64,000 nucleotides of DNA, taken from Nocardioides humilatus (GTDB lineage: Bacteria > Actinomycetota > Actinomycetes > Propionibacteriales > Nocardioidaceae). Numbering within the stretch: the first letter of the stretch is position 1; every line of letters begins with the position of its first letter. Of this stretch, positions 18,043-27,463 are shown piece after piece. A program made the translations under genes and the position numbers. The notes beneath the pieces are model-generated. The model was not told the DNA's origin and did no database searches. It saw only the letters and a program-made list of their open reading frames with translations. The stretch spans positions 1,054,001 through 1,118,000 of the forward strand of contig NZ_VUJV01000003.1 of assembly GCF_008373755.1 (NCBI RefSeq). The letters are read 5' to 3'.

Positions 18043-19242
18043 TCAGCGGACCATCTTCACCACGAAGCCGGACTTGCTCGGCAGCGTGACGGTGGAGCCG
18101 GCGTACGACGCGGTGAAGCTCGCCTTGCCGGCCTTGAGCTTCTTGGTGACCTTCGCCGGGATCGTCACGGCCGCCGATCCGTTGGTCAGCGTCCCCTTGG
18201 CGACGACCTTGCCGCCGTAGCTGATGGTCACGCCTCCAGTCGGGGTCAGGGCCGGTGCCGCGACGACGAACTTGACCGGGATCGGCTTGCCGATCTTCGA
18301 CTTGGCGCTGGCCGGCTTCGCCTTCGTGGTCGTCGCTGCCTTGGCTACCACGACCGTCGCCGTCGCCGTGGCCTGGGCCTCGGCCGAGCCGTCGGAGGCG
18401 GTGTAGGTGAAGGTGTCGCTCCCGACGAAGCCTGCGGCCGGCGTGTAGGTGGCGACGTTGCCGGCCACCGTCACCGTGCCGTGGGCCGGCGTGGTGGCCG
18501 AGTAGGTGAGCGGGTCACCGTCGGCGTCGGCACCGGCCAGGGTCACCGCGACCGAGCTGCTCGCGGTGGTGCTGCCGGTGACGGGGGATGCAGTCGGCAC
18601 GGTGTTGTCCGAGGAACCACCGGTGATCGGGAAGGTCGCCAGCCGCTGGTCCTGCCCGGCGTCGGGCGTGCAGGGTGCGTCGAAGGAGCCGTCATCGTTG
18701 CCGCCCGGCAACGCGATCGCGTCGCCGGAGGCGTTGCGAGCGACGAGCCGCAGGTCGAGGTTGCCGACGTCGATGGTGCCCTGGCCCGCGGCCGGGAAGG
18801 TGAGCGCCGGGGTCTGGCCGCTCGCCGGGATGTCGAACGCGCCGGAAGCCGGCACGGGCGTCTTCGGCACGGTCACGGGCACCTGGACGTCAGGCAGGTT
18901 GACCTGCGGCGCCTGCACCTTGATGTGCGAGGTCGCGGCGCCCTCGATCGTCTTGGCGCCGACGAGCGCGAGGCCCGAGGTCGTGGTGGCGCTGACGGTG
19001 CTGGTCGCGTCGATGTCGAACGGGCCGACCGGCACGCCGACCTCGGCGCTCGCCGGGAGGTCCACGCTGATCGCGACCGTCAGGCTCTGCTGGTTGATCA
19101 GCGGGTAGGTGCACGTGTAGTCGAGCGTGAGCTCGGCCGCGGCGGACGCGGGCGGAGCACCAGCTCCGACGAGCAGTACGGCGCCGAGTCCCCCTGCGGC
19201 GGCGACCGCCAGCGCTCGGCTGGCTCGCTTGGTGTTCCTCAC
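18043..19242 (-). CDS. Exported protein, paralogue of the 16011-17717 product (DUF6801-like + Ig-like)
   Basis: A 399-residue protein. The GTG at 19242 is chosen because GAGAGGGAG precedes it and a signal peptide follows ('[17 protein letters not shown]...'). The N-terminal domain '[12 protein letters not shown]...DLPDVQVP...GSFDAPC' is paralogous to the upstream neighbour's. One Ig-like repeat ('[15 protein letters not shown]') and a C-terminal beta-domain ('[23 protein letters not shown]', cut here) follow, as in large adhesive proteins. It lacks the SGPDN domain. It has its own copy of the upstream motif. Confidence 0.78.
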   Translation of the reverse strand: MRNTKRASRALAVAAAGGLGAVLLVGAGAPPASAAAELTLDYTCTYPLINQQSLTVAISVDLPASAEVGVPVGPFDIDATSTVSATTTSGLALVGAKTIEGAATSHIKVQAPQVNLPDVQVPVTVPKTPVPASGAFDIPASGQTPALTFPAAGQGTIDVGNLDLRLVARNASGDAIALPGGNDDGSFDAPCTPDAGQDQRLATFPITGGSSDNTVPTASPVTGSTTASSSVAVTLAGADADGDPLTYSATTPAHGTVTVAGNVATYTPAAGFVGSDTFTYTASDGSAEAQATATATVVVAKAATTTKAKPASAKSKIGKPIPVKFVVAAPALTPTGGVTISYGGKVVAKGTLTNGSAAVTIPAKVTKKLKAGKASFTASYAGSTVTLPSKSGFVVKMVR

Positions 19243-19348
19243 GACGTTCTCCCTCTCCAACGTGCGCACCTGGTGGTGCGCGCTCGTGCGCGCAGCCTTC
19301 GAGGGACGGCGTGCGCGAACAACGCGGAGGCAGGCGGTCGAACCGACC

Positions 19349-19364
19349 TTTACCGAACCGAGAC
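19349..19364 (-). promoter_or_regulatory. Shared upstream motif, copy 3
   Basis: On the coding strand it reads GTCTCGGTTCGGTAAA, 107 bp upstream of the GTG at 19242. It lies just downstream of the LuxR-type regulator's stop codon. Confidence 0.6.
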
Positions 19365-19417
19365 CCGCGATTGCCAGGTCGGTGAGGGTTGCCCACGCCG
19401 ACGGCGCGGGCCCCTTG

Positions 19418-21751
19418 TCATGCGGGTGACTCCGCCGCGCCGCGGCGCTCGGTGACCCAGGTCGCGATCTGCGACCGGTTGCTGAAGCCGAGCTTGGCGA
19501 GGATGTGCTCGACGTGCGTCTCCGCGGTACGCCGGGCGATCACCAGCGTCTCGGCGATACCGCGGTTGGTCATGCCCTGGGCGACCAGGTCGGCCACCTG
19601 CTGCTCGCGAGCGGTCAGCGGACTGGAGATGGTCGCCGCGGACTGGTCGTCCGGGTCGTCCTCCTCGTCCCCGCCGCACAGCGCATAGTCGAGCGCATCC
19701 GCCAAGGACAGCTGCGCGCCCGCGGCGAACTCCGCTTCCGCCGTGTCCCACCCGAGCCGCCCGGTCACCTCGGCCGTGTCGCGCTCCAGCTCGGGCACGA
19801 ACGCGCCGTAGCGGCGCGGCGAGGTGCCGACCGAGCGCCAGACGGTCGCCGCAGCCCCGAGCAGCCGAGCCGCCCGGCGGTCGTGGCAGGAGCGAGCCTC
19901 GACGCCGGCCAGCACGGTGAGCACGAAGGCGATGACAGCGCGGTCGCGCAGGATCACCTGCTGACGCAGCACGTCCTCGCAGCAGGTGCGCGCCGCGGTC
20001 AGGTCGCCCGCGAGGCACTCCGCGGCAGCGAGGGACCACAGCGCCCAGGAGCGCCAGGACCACTCCCCCAGCTCGGCATAGGTCGCGATGCAGTCGCGCA
20101 GGATCGTGCGGCCGAGATCGAGGTCGCCACCGATGGCGAGCGCGATGCCGTGGTTGTAGGTCGACCAGAGCTCGCCGGCCACGTCGCCGACAGCACGGAA
20201 GTCCGCGACCGCACTGGAGAAGCAGGCGACAGCGACGGCCATGTCGTTGGCCAGCAGCGCGCGGTAGCCCTCGACGTGGCGGACGTAGGCGGCGGCCTGG
20301 GCATCACCGACCGCCTCCGCGAGCTGCCGCGCCTCGGCGACCGCGACCTCGTAGGCCGGCTGATCGCCCTGGACCAGGGCGAGGAAGGCGTAGCTCCACA
20401 TCAGCTGCGCTCGTCCGGGCGCGTGCGGCGCGGCCGCCTCGAGGAGCTTGGAGATCTGGATGCGGCCCTCGGTGTTGAAGCCGCGCACCAACCAGTACTC
20501 CTTGAAGGCGTGCGCCATCGCCATCCCGATGACCGCCTCCTCGGGGTCGCGGGTGCAGAAGTCGAGGGCGAGGCGCAGGTTGTGGTGCTCGCGGCCGAGG
20601 CGGGCGATCCAGGCTGCCTGGTCGGGGCCGAGCCACTCGGCGGCGAACCGCGCGGTCAGGTCGGCATAGAAGTCACGGTGGCGGCGCTGCCACGCGACGT
20701 GGTCGTCGGACTCGGCGAGCTTGTCCTGGCCGTACTGCCGGACGGTCTCGAGCATGCGGAAGCGCACCACGCCGCCGTGCTCGACGCGCAGCAGGACGGA
20801 CTTGTCGACGAGACCCTCGATCACGTCGAGCACCTCCTCGGCCGCGAGACCGGCCCCGGCACACACCGCTTCCGCGGCGTCGAGGAAGACGCTGCCGGTG
20901 AACACCGAGAGTCGTGCCCACATCAGGCGTTCCTCGTCGCTGCAGAGCTCATAGCTCCAGTCCATGAGGCCGCGCAGGGTCTCGTGCCTGAGACCGAATC
21001 GCCGTGCCGGACCGCCCTTGAGGAGGGCGAGCTGTCGGTCGAGCCGCTCGACGACCTGCCGCACCGACAGGGCTCGCAGCCGGACGGCCGCGAGCTCGAT
21101 CGCCAACGGCAGCCCGTCGAGCTGACGGCACAGGTCGACCACGTCGGCCGCGTTGTCGGCGGTGATCTCGAAGCCCGGCACGACCGCGGTGGCCCGGTCG
21201 ACGAAGAGCCGTACGGCGTCGTACTGACGCAGCTGCTCGGCGGGCTCGCCGATCGGCGGCGTGCGCAGCGGCCGGACCGGCAGGATGCGTTCGCCCTCGA
21301 CGCCGAGCGACTGGCGGCTCGTGGACAAGATCACGAGCCGCGGGCAGGTGCGGACCAGCGTCTCGACGAAGGCGGCGCACTCGTCGACGACGTGCTCGCA
21401 GTTGTCGATCACCAGCAGCACCGCGCGGTCGCGCAGCTCGCCCACGACGAGATCAATGGGCGAGGGGGTGGCGCGGTCGGCGAGGCCCACCACATCGGCG
21501 GCCGTGCTCGCGAGGAGCGCGCGGTCGCTCAGGTCGGCGAGCGGGAGGAACAGCACCCCGTCGGGGAACCGGTCAGCGACGCTCGCCGCCACCCGGGACG
21601 CGAGCCGGGTCTTCCCGACACCGCCGGGGCCGGTGAGAGTGACGACCGAGGTCGTGTCGAGGAGGCGACGGACCTCCGCGACCTCCTGCTCCCTGCCCAC
21701 GAATGTCGTGATGTCGGCAGTGAGGCGTTCCGGTGGGGTGCTCATCGCCAC
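19418..21751 (-). CDS. LuxR-family transcriptional regulator with NB-ARC ATPase domain
   Basis: A 777-residue STAND-type regulator. Walker A GPGGVGKT is at residues 41-48 and Walker B '[11 protein letters not shown]' follows. A TPR-like helical middle covers about 380-680. The C-terminal LuxR helix-turn-helix reads '[20 protein letters not shown]' and ends '...[18 protein letters not shown]'. Such proteins bind ATP and an effector, oligomerise and activate transcription. The gene is divergent from the PucR regulator and next to the motif-bearing exported genes and mce operon, so it is a candidate activator of that set. The start may be ATG 21751 or 21745. Confidence 0.87.
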   Translation of the reverse strand: MAMSTPPERLTADITTFVGREQEVAEVRRLLDTTSVVTLTGPGGVGKTRLASRVAASVADRFPDGVLFLPLADLSDRALLASTAADVVGLADRATPSPIDLVVGELRDRAVLLVIDNCEHVVDECAAFVETLVRTCPRLVILSTSRQSLGVEGERILPVRPLRTPPIGEPAEQLRQYDAVRLFVDRATAVVPGFEITADNAADVVDLCRQLDGLPLAIELAAVRLRALSVRQVVERLDRQLALLKGGPARRFGLRHETLRGLMDWSYELCSDEERLMWARLSVFTGSVFLDAAEAVCAGAGLAAEEVLDVIEGLVDKSVLLRVEHGGVVRFRMLETVRQYGQDKLAESDDHVAWQRRHRDFYADLTARFAAEWLGPDQAAWIARLGREHHNLRLALDFCTRDPEEAVIGMAMAHAFKEYWLVRGFNTEGRIQISKLLEAAAPHAPGRAQLMWSYAFLALVQGDQPAYEVAVAEARQLAEAVGDAQAAAYVRHVEGYRALLANDMAVAVACFSSAVADFRAVGDVAGELWSTYNHGIALAIGGDLDLGRTILRDCIATYAELGEWSWRSWALWSLAAAECLAGDLTAARTCCEDVLRQQVILRDRAVIAFVLTVLAGVEARSCHDRRAARLLGAAATVWRSVGTSPRRYGAFVPELERDTAEVTGRLGWDTAEAEFAAGAQLSLADALDYALCGGDEEDDPDDQSAATISSPLTAREQQVADLVAQGMTNRGIAETLVIARRTAETHVEHILAKLGFSNRSQIATWVTERRGAAESPA

Positions 21752-21987
21752 CCACTCGAATCCGAAATCGAACCATCTGGCACCGCCCCAGGGGTGCCCA
21801 AGAATCCCCCCATATTCGAGTCCCCTCCCGACTCTACGTACGTCTCCCGAGATCGAGGATACGGATTTACCACGATGTCATGTTGCGCACTCGGGTGACA
21901 GCCTCCTGACGGGAGGCAGCGGTTTCGGGACCTTCGCATGCGTCGCTCCAAGGCGCAGACGCGGATGCCGCTGCGGGGAGGGACACC

Positions 21988-23184
21988 ATGACCGCAACAT
22001 TGCAACCGACCGCGCGCGCAGCGAGGGCGTCGATGCCGCCGGAGATCGCCCGCGTGGCGCGGACCCTGACGGGTCCCCTCACCGACCTCATGACCGAGGT
22101 CATCCAGGAGCGGGTCGTGCCGTTCCGCAACCGTCAGCGCGACGACCTGCTGCCGGTGCTGCGCGAACCGATCCGCGCGGGGATCACCAGCTACATCGAC
22201 ATCCTGGAGACAGGGCCAGGCCGACGGGCCGACGTGGAGGAGAGGTTCCAGGAGGTGGGACGCCAGGAGGCGCTGCACGGCAACGGGCTGGAGAACCTGC
22301 GCGCGATCATGTTGATCGCCGCACGCAGCTCGTGGCAGGTCATCCACCGCAGGTGTCGTGAGCTCCAGGTGCCTGACGGGATCCTCGGACGCCTCGGCGA
22401 CCTGCTGTTCGCCCACATCGACAACCTCGAGCGGCAGATCACGATCGGCTACCTCCGCACCCAGAGCGAGCTGCGCCAAGACACCGCGCGCTGGCGAGGT
22501 CCGCTCCTCACCGCCCTGCTCTCCGACACTCGCACCGACGACCTCGACGAGCTCGCCGCAGCCACCGGCTGGCGGCTGCCCTCGACCGTGCGGGTCATCA
22601 CCGTCCGCACGCCGAGCGGGTTCGACCTCCCGGACGGGAGCGGGATCCCCGACACGGCGCTGGTCCAGGTCGACCACCCGGTGACCACGGTGATCGCGGC
22701 GGAGAGCCACGCCGAAGGCATCCTCGGCCGGGTCCTCGCGACCTTCGCCGGCCTGCCGGTCGCCATCAGTTGGGCGGTCCCCGTGCGCGACGCCGCCGAC
22801 GGCGCGCGGTGGGCGAGTCGCGCCCTCGATCTCCACGACCGCGGCGTCCTCGGCTGCCAACCCGTGATCGAGTGCTCCGAGCATGTCGCGACGCTGTGGC
22901 TCCATGCCGAGCCGTTGCTGCGCGAGCGGGTCGTCGACCACCATCTCGCCCCGTTGATGACGGAGCCACCTCGGAGCCGGCAGGTCCTCTGCGAGACGCT
23001 GCTGCTCTACCTCGAGACCCACGGCAGCGCGCCCGCCCTCGCCGCCCACCTCGACGTCCACCCGCAGACGGTGCGTTACCGCCTACGTCGATTGCGAGAG
23101 ATGTTCGGCGACGTCATGGACTCCCCCGACGCGCTCACGCTGTTGCTCGCGCTCCGGTCGAGCCCGGGGCTCTGGCGTGGCTGA
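21988..23184 (+). CDS. PucR-family transcriptional regulator
   Basis: A 398-residue protein with the C-terminal PucR helix-turn-helix ('ALAAHLDVHPQTVRYRLRRL', near residues 350-370) and a preceding GGDEF-like/CdaR region. The N-terminal 160 residues are helical ('RELQVPDGILGRLGDLLF'), a RsbRD-like sensor module common in actinobacteria. GGGAGGGAC precedes the ATG. It is transcribed divergently from the LuxR gene across a 236-bp region. Targets are unknown; autoregulation or control of adjacent genes is likely. Confidence 0.83.
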   Translation: MTATLQPTARAARASMPPEIARVARTLTGPLTDLMTEVIQERVVPFRNRQRDDLLPVLREPIRAGITSYIDILETGPGRRADVEERFQEVGRQEALHGNGLENLRAIMLIAARSSWQVIHRRCRELQVPDGILGRLGDLLFAHIDNLERQITIGYLRTQSELRQDTARWRGPLLTALLSDTRTDDLDELAAATGWRLPSTVRVITVRTPSGFDLPDGSGIPDTALVQVDHPVTTVIAAESHAEGILGRVLATFAGLPVAISWAVPVRDAADGARWASRALDLHDRGVLGCQPVIECSEHVATLWLHAEPLLRERVVDHHLAPLMTEPPRSRQVLCETLLLYLETHGSAPALAAHLDVHPQTVRYRLRRLREMFGDVMDSPDALTLLLALRSSPGLWRG

Positions 23185-23199
23185 GTTGTACGACGGGGT

Positions 23200-23412
23200 T
23201 CAGTAGCGCGGCGCTTCTTCCTGGTGGGTGACGACGCGCTCACGGCGCCACGGCGGCGCGTAGAGGAACGAAACGACGATCGCGAGGAGACCCGCGACGA
23301 TCAGGATCGTGCCCAAGGCGTCGTCGTTGACGAAGTTGAGGTCGATCGTGAGGACGTCCATGACGAGGACGAGACCGACGACGAGCAAGACGATGCCGAA
23401 TCCGATGTACAT
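23200..23412 (-). CDS. Small two-helix membrane protein (DUF6458-like)
   Basis: A 70-residue protein with two hydrophobic helices (residues 3-22 and 32-52) separated by 'TIDLNFVNDDALG' and a polar C-terminal tail 'PPWRRERVVTHQEEAPRY'. The pattern 'MYIGFGIVLLVVGLVLVM' then 'LGTILIVAGLLAIVV' matches small actinobacterial membrane proteins of the DUF6458 kind, named from memory. Function unknown. It is convergent with the PucR gene, 15 bp apart. Confidence 0.7.
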   Translation of the reverse strand: MYIGFGIVLLVVGLVLVMDVLTIDLNFVNDDALGTILIVAGLLAIVVSFLYAPPWRRERVVTHQEEAPRY

Positions 23413-23458
23413 GGCTCGGAGATGCCCAGATCGGCGCCGGGCATACGGGGCGGCACCG

Positions 23459-26400
23459 TCACGGGCCGAGATAGGTGAAGCGGTCAGCTCTGACGACTGC
23501 AGAGGTGTCGCCCGCGCAGTTCGTCACCCGGACGTCGTAGGTGCCACGCGCGTTCGACGGCGCCAGGATCACGACCTGCGTGTCCGAGATCGACACGAAG
23601 TTCGGATCAAGCCCACTCCCGACCACCCAGGAGCTACCCAGCGAGATCAGCGGGTTGCCCGACGCGAAGCCCGCACAACCACCCAGGAACCCCGTCCCGG
23701 AGATCGTCACCTCCGTCCCGGCAAACCCCTTCGACGGAGCCACCTTCGCAACCGTCGGCGGCAGGTAGGTGAACCTCGTCCGAGGCGATACCGCCGACGT
23801 GTCACCAGCACAGTTCGTCACCCGGACGTCGTAGGTGCCCGCAGAGTTCGCCGGCGCCGTGATCACGACCTGCGTGTCCGAGATCGACACGAAGTTCGGA
23901 TCGAGCCCACTCCCGACGACCCACGAGCTACCCAGCGAGATCACCGGGTTGCCCGAGGCCCCACAGCCCTCCACGAACCCCGTCCCGAAGATCGTCACCT
24001 CCGTGCCGACGTAGCCCTCCTTCGGCGCCACCTTCGAGACCGTCGGCGGTAGGTAGGTGTAACGGTCAGCCCTGCCTACGGCCGAGGTGTCGCCCGCGCA
24101 GTTGGTCACTCGGATGTCGTAGGTGCCTGCAGAGTTCGCCGGCGCCGTGATCACGACCTGCGTGTCCGAGATCGACACGAAGTTCGGATCGAGCCCACTC
24201 CCGACCACCCAGGAGCTACCCAGCGAGATCAGCGCGTTGCCCGAGGCCCCACAACCACCCAGGAACCCTGTCCCGTAGATCGTGACCTCCGTGCCGACGT
24301 ACCCCTCCTTCGGCGCCACCTTCGTCACGTTCGGCGGCAGGTAGGTGTAGCGATCACCGTTGACCACAGCGGACGTGTCACCCGAGCAGTTGGTCACTCG
24401 GATGTCGTAGCTGCCGGCTGCGTTCGTCGGCGCCTTGATCACGACCTGCGTGTCCGACATCGACACCACACCCACACCCGTCGCGGAGACCAGCGCACCA
24501 CCCACCGACACGAACGGGAACGACAACGGCGACGCCGGATCCCCACAACCACCCAAGAAGCCCGTCCCCGAGATCGTCACCTGCGTGCCGACATAGCCCT
24601 TCGACGGCGCCACCTTCGCGACCGTTGGCGGTAGGTAGGTGAACTTCGTCCGCGGCGAGACCGCCGAGGTGTCGCCGGCGCAGTTGATCACCCGCACGGG
24701 ATAGGCACCTGCCGGTTGCGAGGGCGCCTTGATCACGAACTGCGTGTCCGACATCGACACCACACCCACACCCGTCGCGGAGAGCAACGCACCGCCCACC
24801 GACACGTACGGGAACGGCAACGTCGGGTTCCCACATCCCCCCAAGAACCCGGTCCCGGAGATCGTGACCTCCGTGCCGACATACCCCTTGGTCGGCGCCA
24901 CCTTCGCGACCGACGGCGGCACATAGCTGTAGCGATCGGCCTTGCTGGTGAGCGACCTGTCGCCCTGGCAGTTGGTCACTCGGACGTCGTAGGTGCCGGC
25001 CGAGTTGGGCGGCGCCTCGATCACTGCCTCGGTGCCCGACAACGACACCAGGTTCGAGTCGAACCCGTTCGCCACGATCAGGGAATCACCCACCGAGATC
25101 AGCGGATAGCCCGACCCGAACGCCCCACAGCCACCCAGGAACCCCGTCCCGGTGATCGTCACCTGCGTGCCGACGTACCCCTTCTTCGGCGTCACCTTGG
25201 TGACCTGGGGCCCGGGCGGCGTGGTCACCGTGAACTTGTCGGCCGCGACCGCGTCGGAGACGTCGCCCTCACAGTTCCTGATCCGTACGTCGTAGGTGCC
25301 GCCCACCATGGTCGGGACCGTGAAGCGGAGCGCAACGTCGGAAGGCCCGACGCCGTCGGACAACGGCACCTCTTCGCCGCCGATCAGCGCGACGCCCAGG
25401 TCGGCGGTGCACCCCGAGGTGAAGGACGAGCCCTCGACCTTCACCTCGGTCCCCGGGTCGCCGTGCGTCGGCGTCACGCGGGTGACCTCGGGCGCCAGGT
25501 AGCTGAAGGTGCTGGCCGACGTGGTCGGCGATGTGTCGCCGTCGCAGTCACTGACGACTACCGAGGTCGGACCCGCCGAGTGGGCCGGCGCCAGGATCTT
25601 GAGCGACGACGCGCTGACGTCAGTAGGCGAAGCGCTGACACCGCCGACGGTCACGGTCGGCGTCGACGATCCGGAGCAACCGACCGTGAACCGCAGGCCC
25701 GTGACCGTGATCTCGGTGCCGATGACGCCGCTGGCCGGCGCGACCGACTGCACGATCGGAGTAGGGGTGTAGGTGAACTGGTCGACCGAGCTGGTCGGCG
25801 AGGAGTCTCCTTGGCAGTCGGTCACCGTGACGTGGACGCCGCCGGCAGCGTGCGGCGGTGCGGGCACAACGATGCTGGAGGGGGAGAACGAGCCACTCGT
25901 CGTGTCGGCGGCCGCAGTCCCGAACTTCACGACGGGATGGACCCCGCCGCCACATCCGGACAGGAAACCTTCACCCGCGATCGTCACCTGGGTGGATGCC
26001 TTCCCCTGTGCCGGGCTGACCCCAGAGACGAGGGGCCCGGTGAAGGTGAAGTGGTCCGCGTTGGAGGTGACGGAGTTGCTGCCAGCGCAGTCGGTCACGA
26101 CGACGTCGTAGGTGCCCGGGTGGACACCGGTTGGTGCCCGAGTGACGACCGAGGTGGCGGTGGCGGAGACGACGGTCGCGTCGGCGACTCCGAACCTCAC
26201 CGTCGGCGACGTCCCCGCCGGGCAACCGGCAGTCAGGTCGGTCCCGGAGACCGTGACGAACGTGCCGGCACTCCCCGTCGCCGGCGACACGCCGCTCACC
26301 ACCGGGCGCACATAGGTGAACCGTGCTGCGGCGACGACCGGCGACTGCAGCCCGTTGCAGTCGGTGACCCTGACATCGACCACCGAGCCGACCGCCTGCG

Positions 26401-26707
26401 ACGGCGCCGTCGCAGTCACCGTCGTCGGCGACGCGGACGTCACCGCTGCCGCGACACCCGCAAAGGTGACCGTCGGACGCTGGGTGCCGTTCTCGCCGAC
26501 CACGCACCCGGAGTCGAGCCCGGAACCGGTGATCGTGACGAGGGTGCCAGCGGCGCCCGAGGTCGGCGAGATCGCAGAGACCGTCGGGCCGACGGCCAAC
26601 GCCGGCGCCGCGGGCACCAGCACCAGACCGCCGGCGAGCGCGACCGCACCAGCACTGAGCGAAGCGACCTTTCGACCAGCGGTTCGACGGATGCGCAGGA
26701 TCGCCAC
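23459..26707 (-). CDS. Large exported protein with eleven IPT/TIG repeats
   Basis: A 1082-residue protein starting at GTG 26707 behind AAAAGGGG, with a signal peptide ('KVASLSAGAVALAGGLVLVP'). The mature part is eleven tandem IPT/TIG Ig-like domains of about 85-95 residues. Each begins 'V.P..G..GT.VTI.GTGF..GC' and ends 'YDVRVTNC.GDTSAV'. Every repeat keeps two Cys, suggesting one disulfide per domain. The three C-terminal repeats are nearly identical at DNA level, a sign of recent duplication. There is no sorting signal or C-terminal anchor. A surface adhesin or filament is possible; function unknown. Confidence 0.85.
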   Translation of the reverse strand: MAILRIRRTAGRKVASLSAGAVALAGGLVLVPAAPALAVGPTVSAISPTSGAAGTLVTITGSGLDSGCVVGENGTQRPTVTFAGVAAAVTSASPTTVTATAPSQAVGSVVDVRVTDCNGLQSPVVAAARFTYVRPVVSGVSPATGSAGTFVTVSGTDLTAGCPAGTSPTVRFGVADATVVSATATSVVTRAPTGVHPGTYDVVVTDCAGSNSVTSNADHFTFTGPLVSGVSPAQGKASTQVTIAGEGFLSGCGGGVHPVVKFGTAAADTTSGSFSPSSIVVPAPPHAAGGVHVTVTDCQGDSSPTSSVDQFTYTPTPIVQSVAPASGVIGTEITVTGLRFTVGCSGSSTPTVTVGGVSASPTDVSASSLKILAPAHSAGPTSVVVSDCDGDTSPTTSASTFSYLAPEVTRVTPTHGDPGTEVKVEGSSFTSGCTADLGVALIGGEEVPLSDGVGPSDVALRFTVPTMVGGTYDVRIRNCEGDVSDAVAADKFTVTTPPGPQVTKVTPKKGYVGTQVTITGTGFLGGCGAFGSGYPLISVGDSLIVANGFDSNLVSLSGTEAVIEAPPNSAGTYDVRVTNCQGDRSLTSKADRYSYVPPSVAKVAPTKGYVGTEVTISGTGFLGGCGNPTLPFPYVSVGGALLSATGVGVVSMSDTQFVIKAPSQPAGAYPVRVINCAGDTSAVSPRTKFTYLPPTVAKVAPSKGYVGTQVTISGTGFLGGCGDPASPLSFPFVSVGGALVSATGVGVVSMSDTQVVIKAPTNAAGSYDIRVTNCSGDTSAVVNGDRYTYLPPNVTKVAPKEGYVGTEVTIYGTGFLGGCGASGNALISLGSSWVVGSGLDPNFVSISDTQVVITAPANSAGTYDIRVTNCAGDTSAVGRADRYTYLPPTVSKVAPKEGYVGTEVTIFGTGFVEGCGASGNPVISLGSSWVVGSGLDPNFVSISDTQVVITAPANSAGTYDVRVTNCAGDTSAVSPRTRFTYLPPTVAKVAPSKGFAGTEVTISGTGFLGGCAGFASGNPLISLGSSWVVGSGLDPNFVSISDTQVVILAPSNARGTYDVRVTNCAGDTSAVVRADRFTYLGP

Positions 26708-26820
26708 AGCGGGCCCCTTTTGACGACGTGGGAGCGATATCTGGACCCGGACCCGATGCTCGCGAGCATTCTCCGGGGCGGGATCACTGTCAATGAGCGC
26801 TGCGTCACTCGCCGCCTGCG

Positions 26821-26841
26821 GACATGCATCCACTGAATGTC
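26821..26841. promoter_or_regulatory. Probable TetR operator, distal copy
   Basis: A 21-bp element GACAT-N11-ATGTC. The same geometry recurs exactly 30 bp downstream and at the P450 promoter. Confidence 0.6.
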
Positions 26842-26850
26842 TCCCCATGC

Positions 26851-26871
26851 GACATGAATGCTCTAGATGTC
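26851..26871. promoter_or_regulatory. Probable TetR operator, promoter-proximal copy
   Basis: A second GACAT-N11-ATGTC (extended to a 6-bp arm, CGACAT/ATGTCG). It ends 2 bp before a TAGATT -10 box at 26873-26878, which is 7 nt from the tetR ATG, so the transcript may be leaderless. Binding here would block RNA polymerase. Confidence 0.65.
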
Positions 26872-26885
26872 GTAGATTGGGACAC

Positions 26886-27449
26886 ATGAGCGCGCCCGCC
26901 TTCTACGACGAGCTCCGGGCCCTGCGGCTCGAGCGCCTCCTCGACGCCTCCGTCGCGATCATCACCGAGGAGGGCTGGGACCGGCTCAGCATGACCAAGG
27001 TGGCCCAGCGGTCCGGCGTCCCCCGGCAGAGCCTCTACAAGGAGGTCGGCACCAAGTCCGAGCTCGGCGAGGCCGTCGTCCGCCGCGAGGTCGACCGCTT
27101 CCTGGCGGGCGTCCGCGACGGCATCGCAGCCCACCCCGGCTCGGTCGAGGAGGGCCTGGGTGCGGCTGCGCGCTTCGCGCTCGAGTACGGCGAGACCAAC
27201 GCCGTCCTCAAAGCGATCCTGCGACCCGGCCACGACCCGGAGCTCCTCGAGCTCCTCACCGTGCGACCCGAGGTCGTGCTGACCCAGGCCTCCCAAGCGG
27301 TCAGCGACGCGCTCGGCAGCGCGCCTGAAGCGATGGTGGACTCGATGGTCCGGCTCACGCTCAGCCACCTGCTGCAACCGACGGTCAGCATCGACGAAGC
27401 CGTGGACCGCATCAAGCACACGGTCCACGGCTTCCTGGCCGGCCCTTAG
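26886..27449 (+). CDS. TetR/AcrR-family transcriptional regulator
   Basis: A 187-residue protein with an N-terminal TetR helix-turn-helix ('WDRLSMTKVAQRSGVPRQSL' then 'YKEVGTKSEL', residues 33-62) and a helical ligand-binding domain. The start at 26886 is supported by the -10 box just upstream. It is convergent with the Rieske-P450 operon (14-bp gap). Two 21-bp palindromic sites lie at its own promoter and one or two at the P450 promoter, so it probably represses both. By context the inducer may be an alkane, fatty acid or other CYP153-type substrate. Confidence 0.87.
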   Translation: MSAPAFYDELRALRLERLLDASVAIITEEGWDRLSMTKVAQRSGVPRQSLYKEVGTKSELGEAVVRREVDRFLAGVRDGIAAHPGSVEEGLGAAARFALEYGETNAVLKAILRPGHDPELLELLTVRPEVVLTQASQAVSDALGSAPEAMVDSMVRLTLSHLLQPTVSIDEAVDRIKHTVHGFLAGP

Positions 27450-27463
27450 ATAGGACCCAGCGA

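Noticed and set aside
21866-21880. Possible fourth copy of the mce-linked motif upstream of the LuxR gene
   Set aside because: Only the TTTACC half matches; the distance (115 bp) fits but the sequence is too degenerate to claim.
21894-21940. GGGTGACA and GGTTTCGGGA upstream of the PucR gene as another motif copy
   Set aside because: Spacing and sequence differ from the three good copies.
23459-25200. Regularly spaced near-identical DNA blocks resembling a repeat array or CRISPR
   Set aside because: Spacing of about 270 bp and an open frame show they encode IPT protein repeats.
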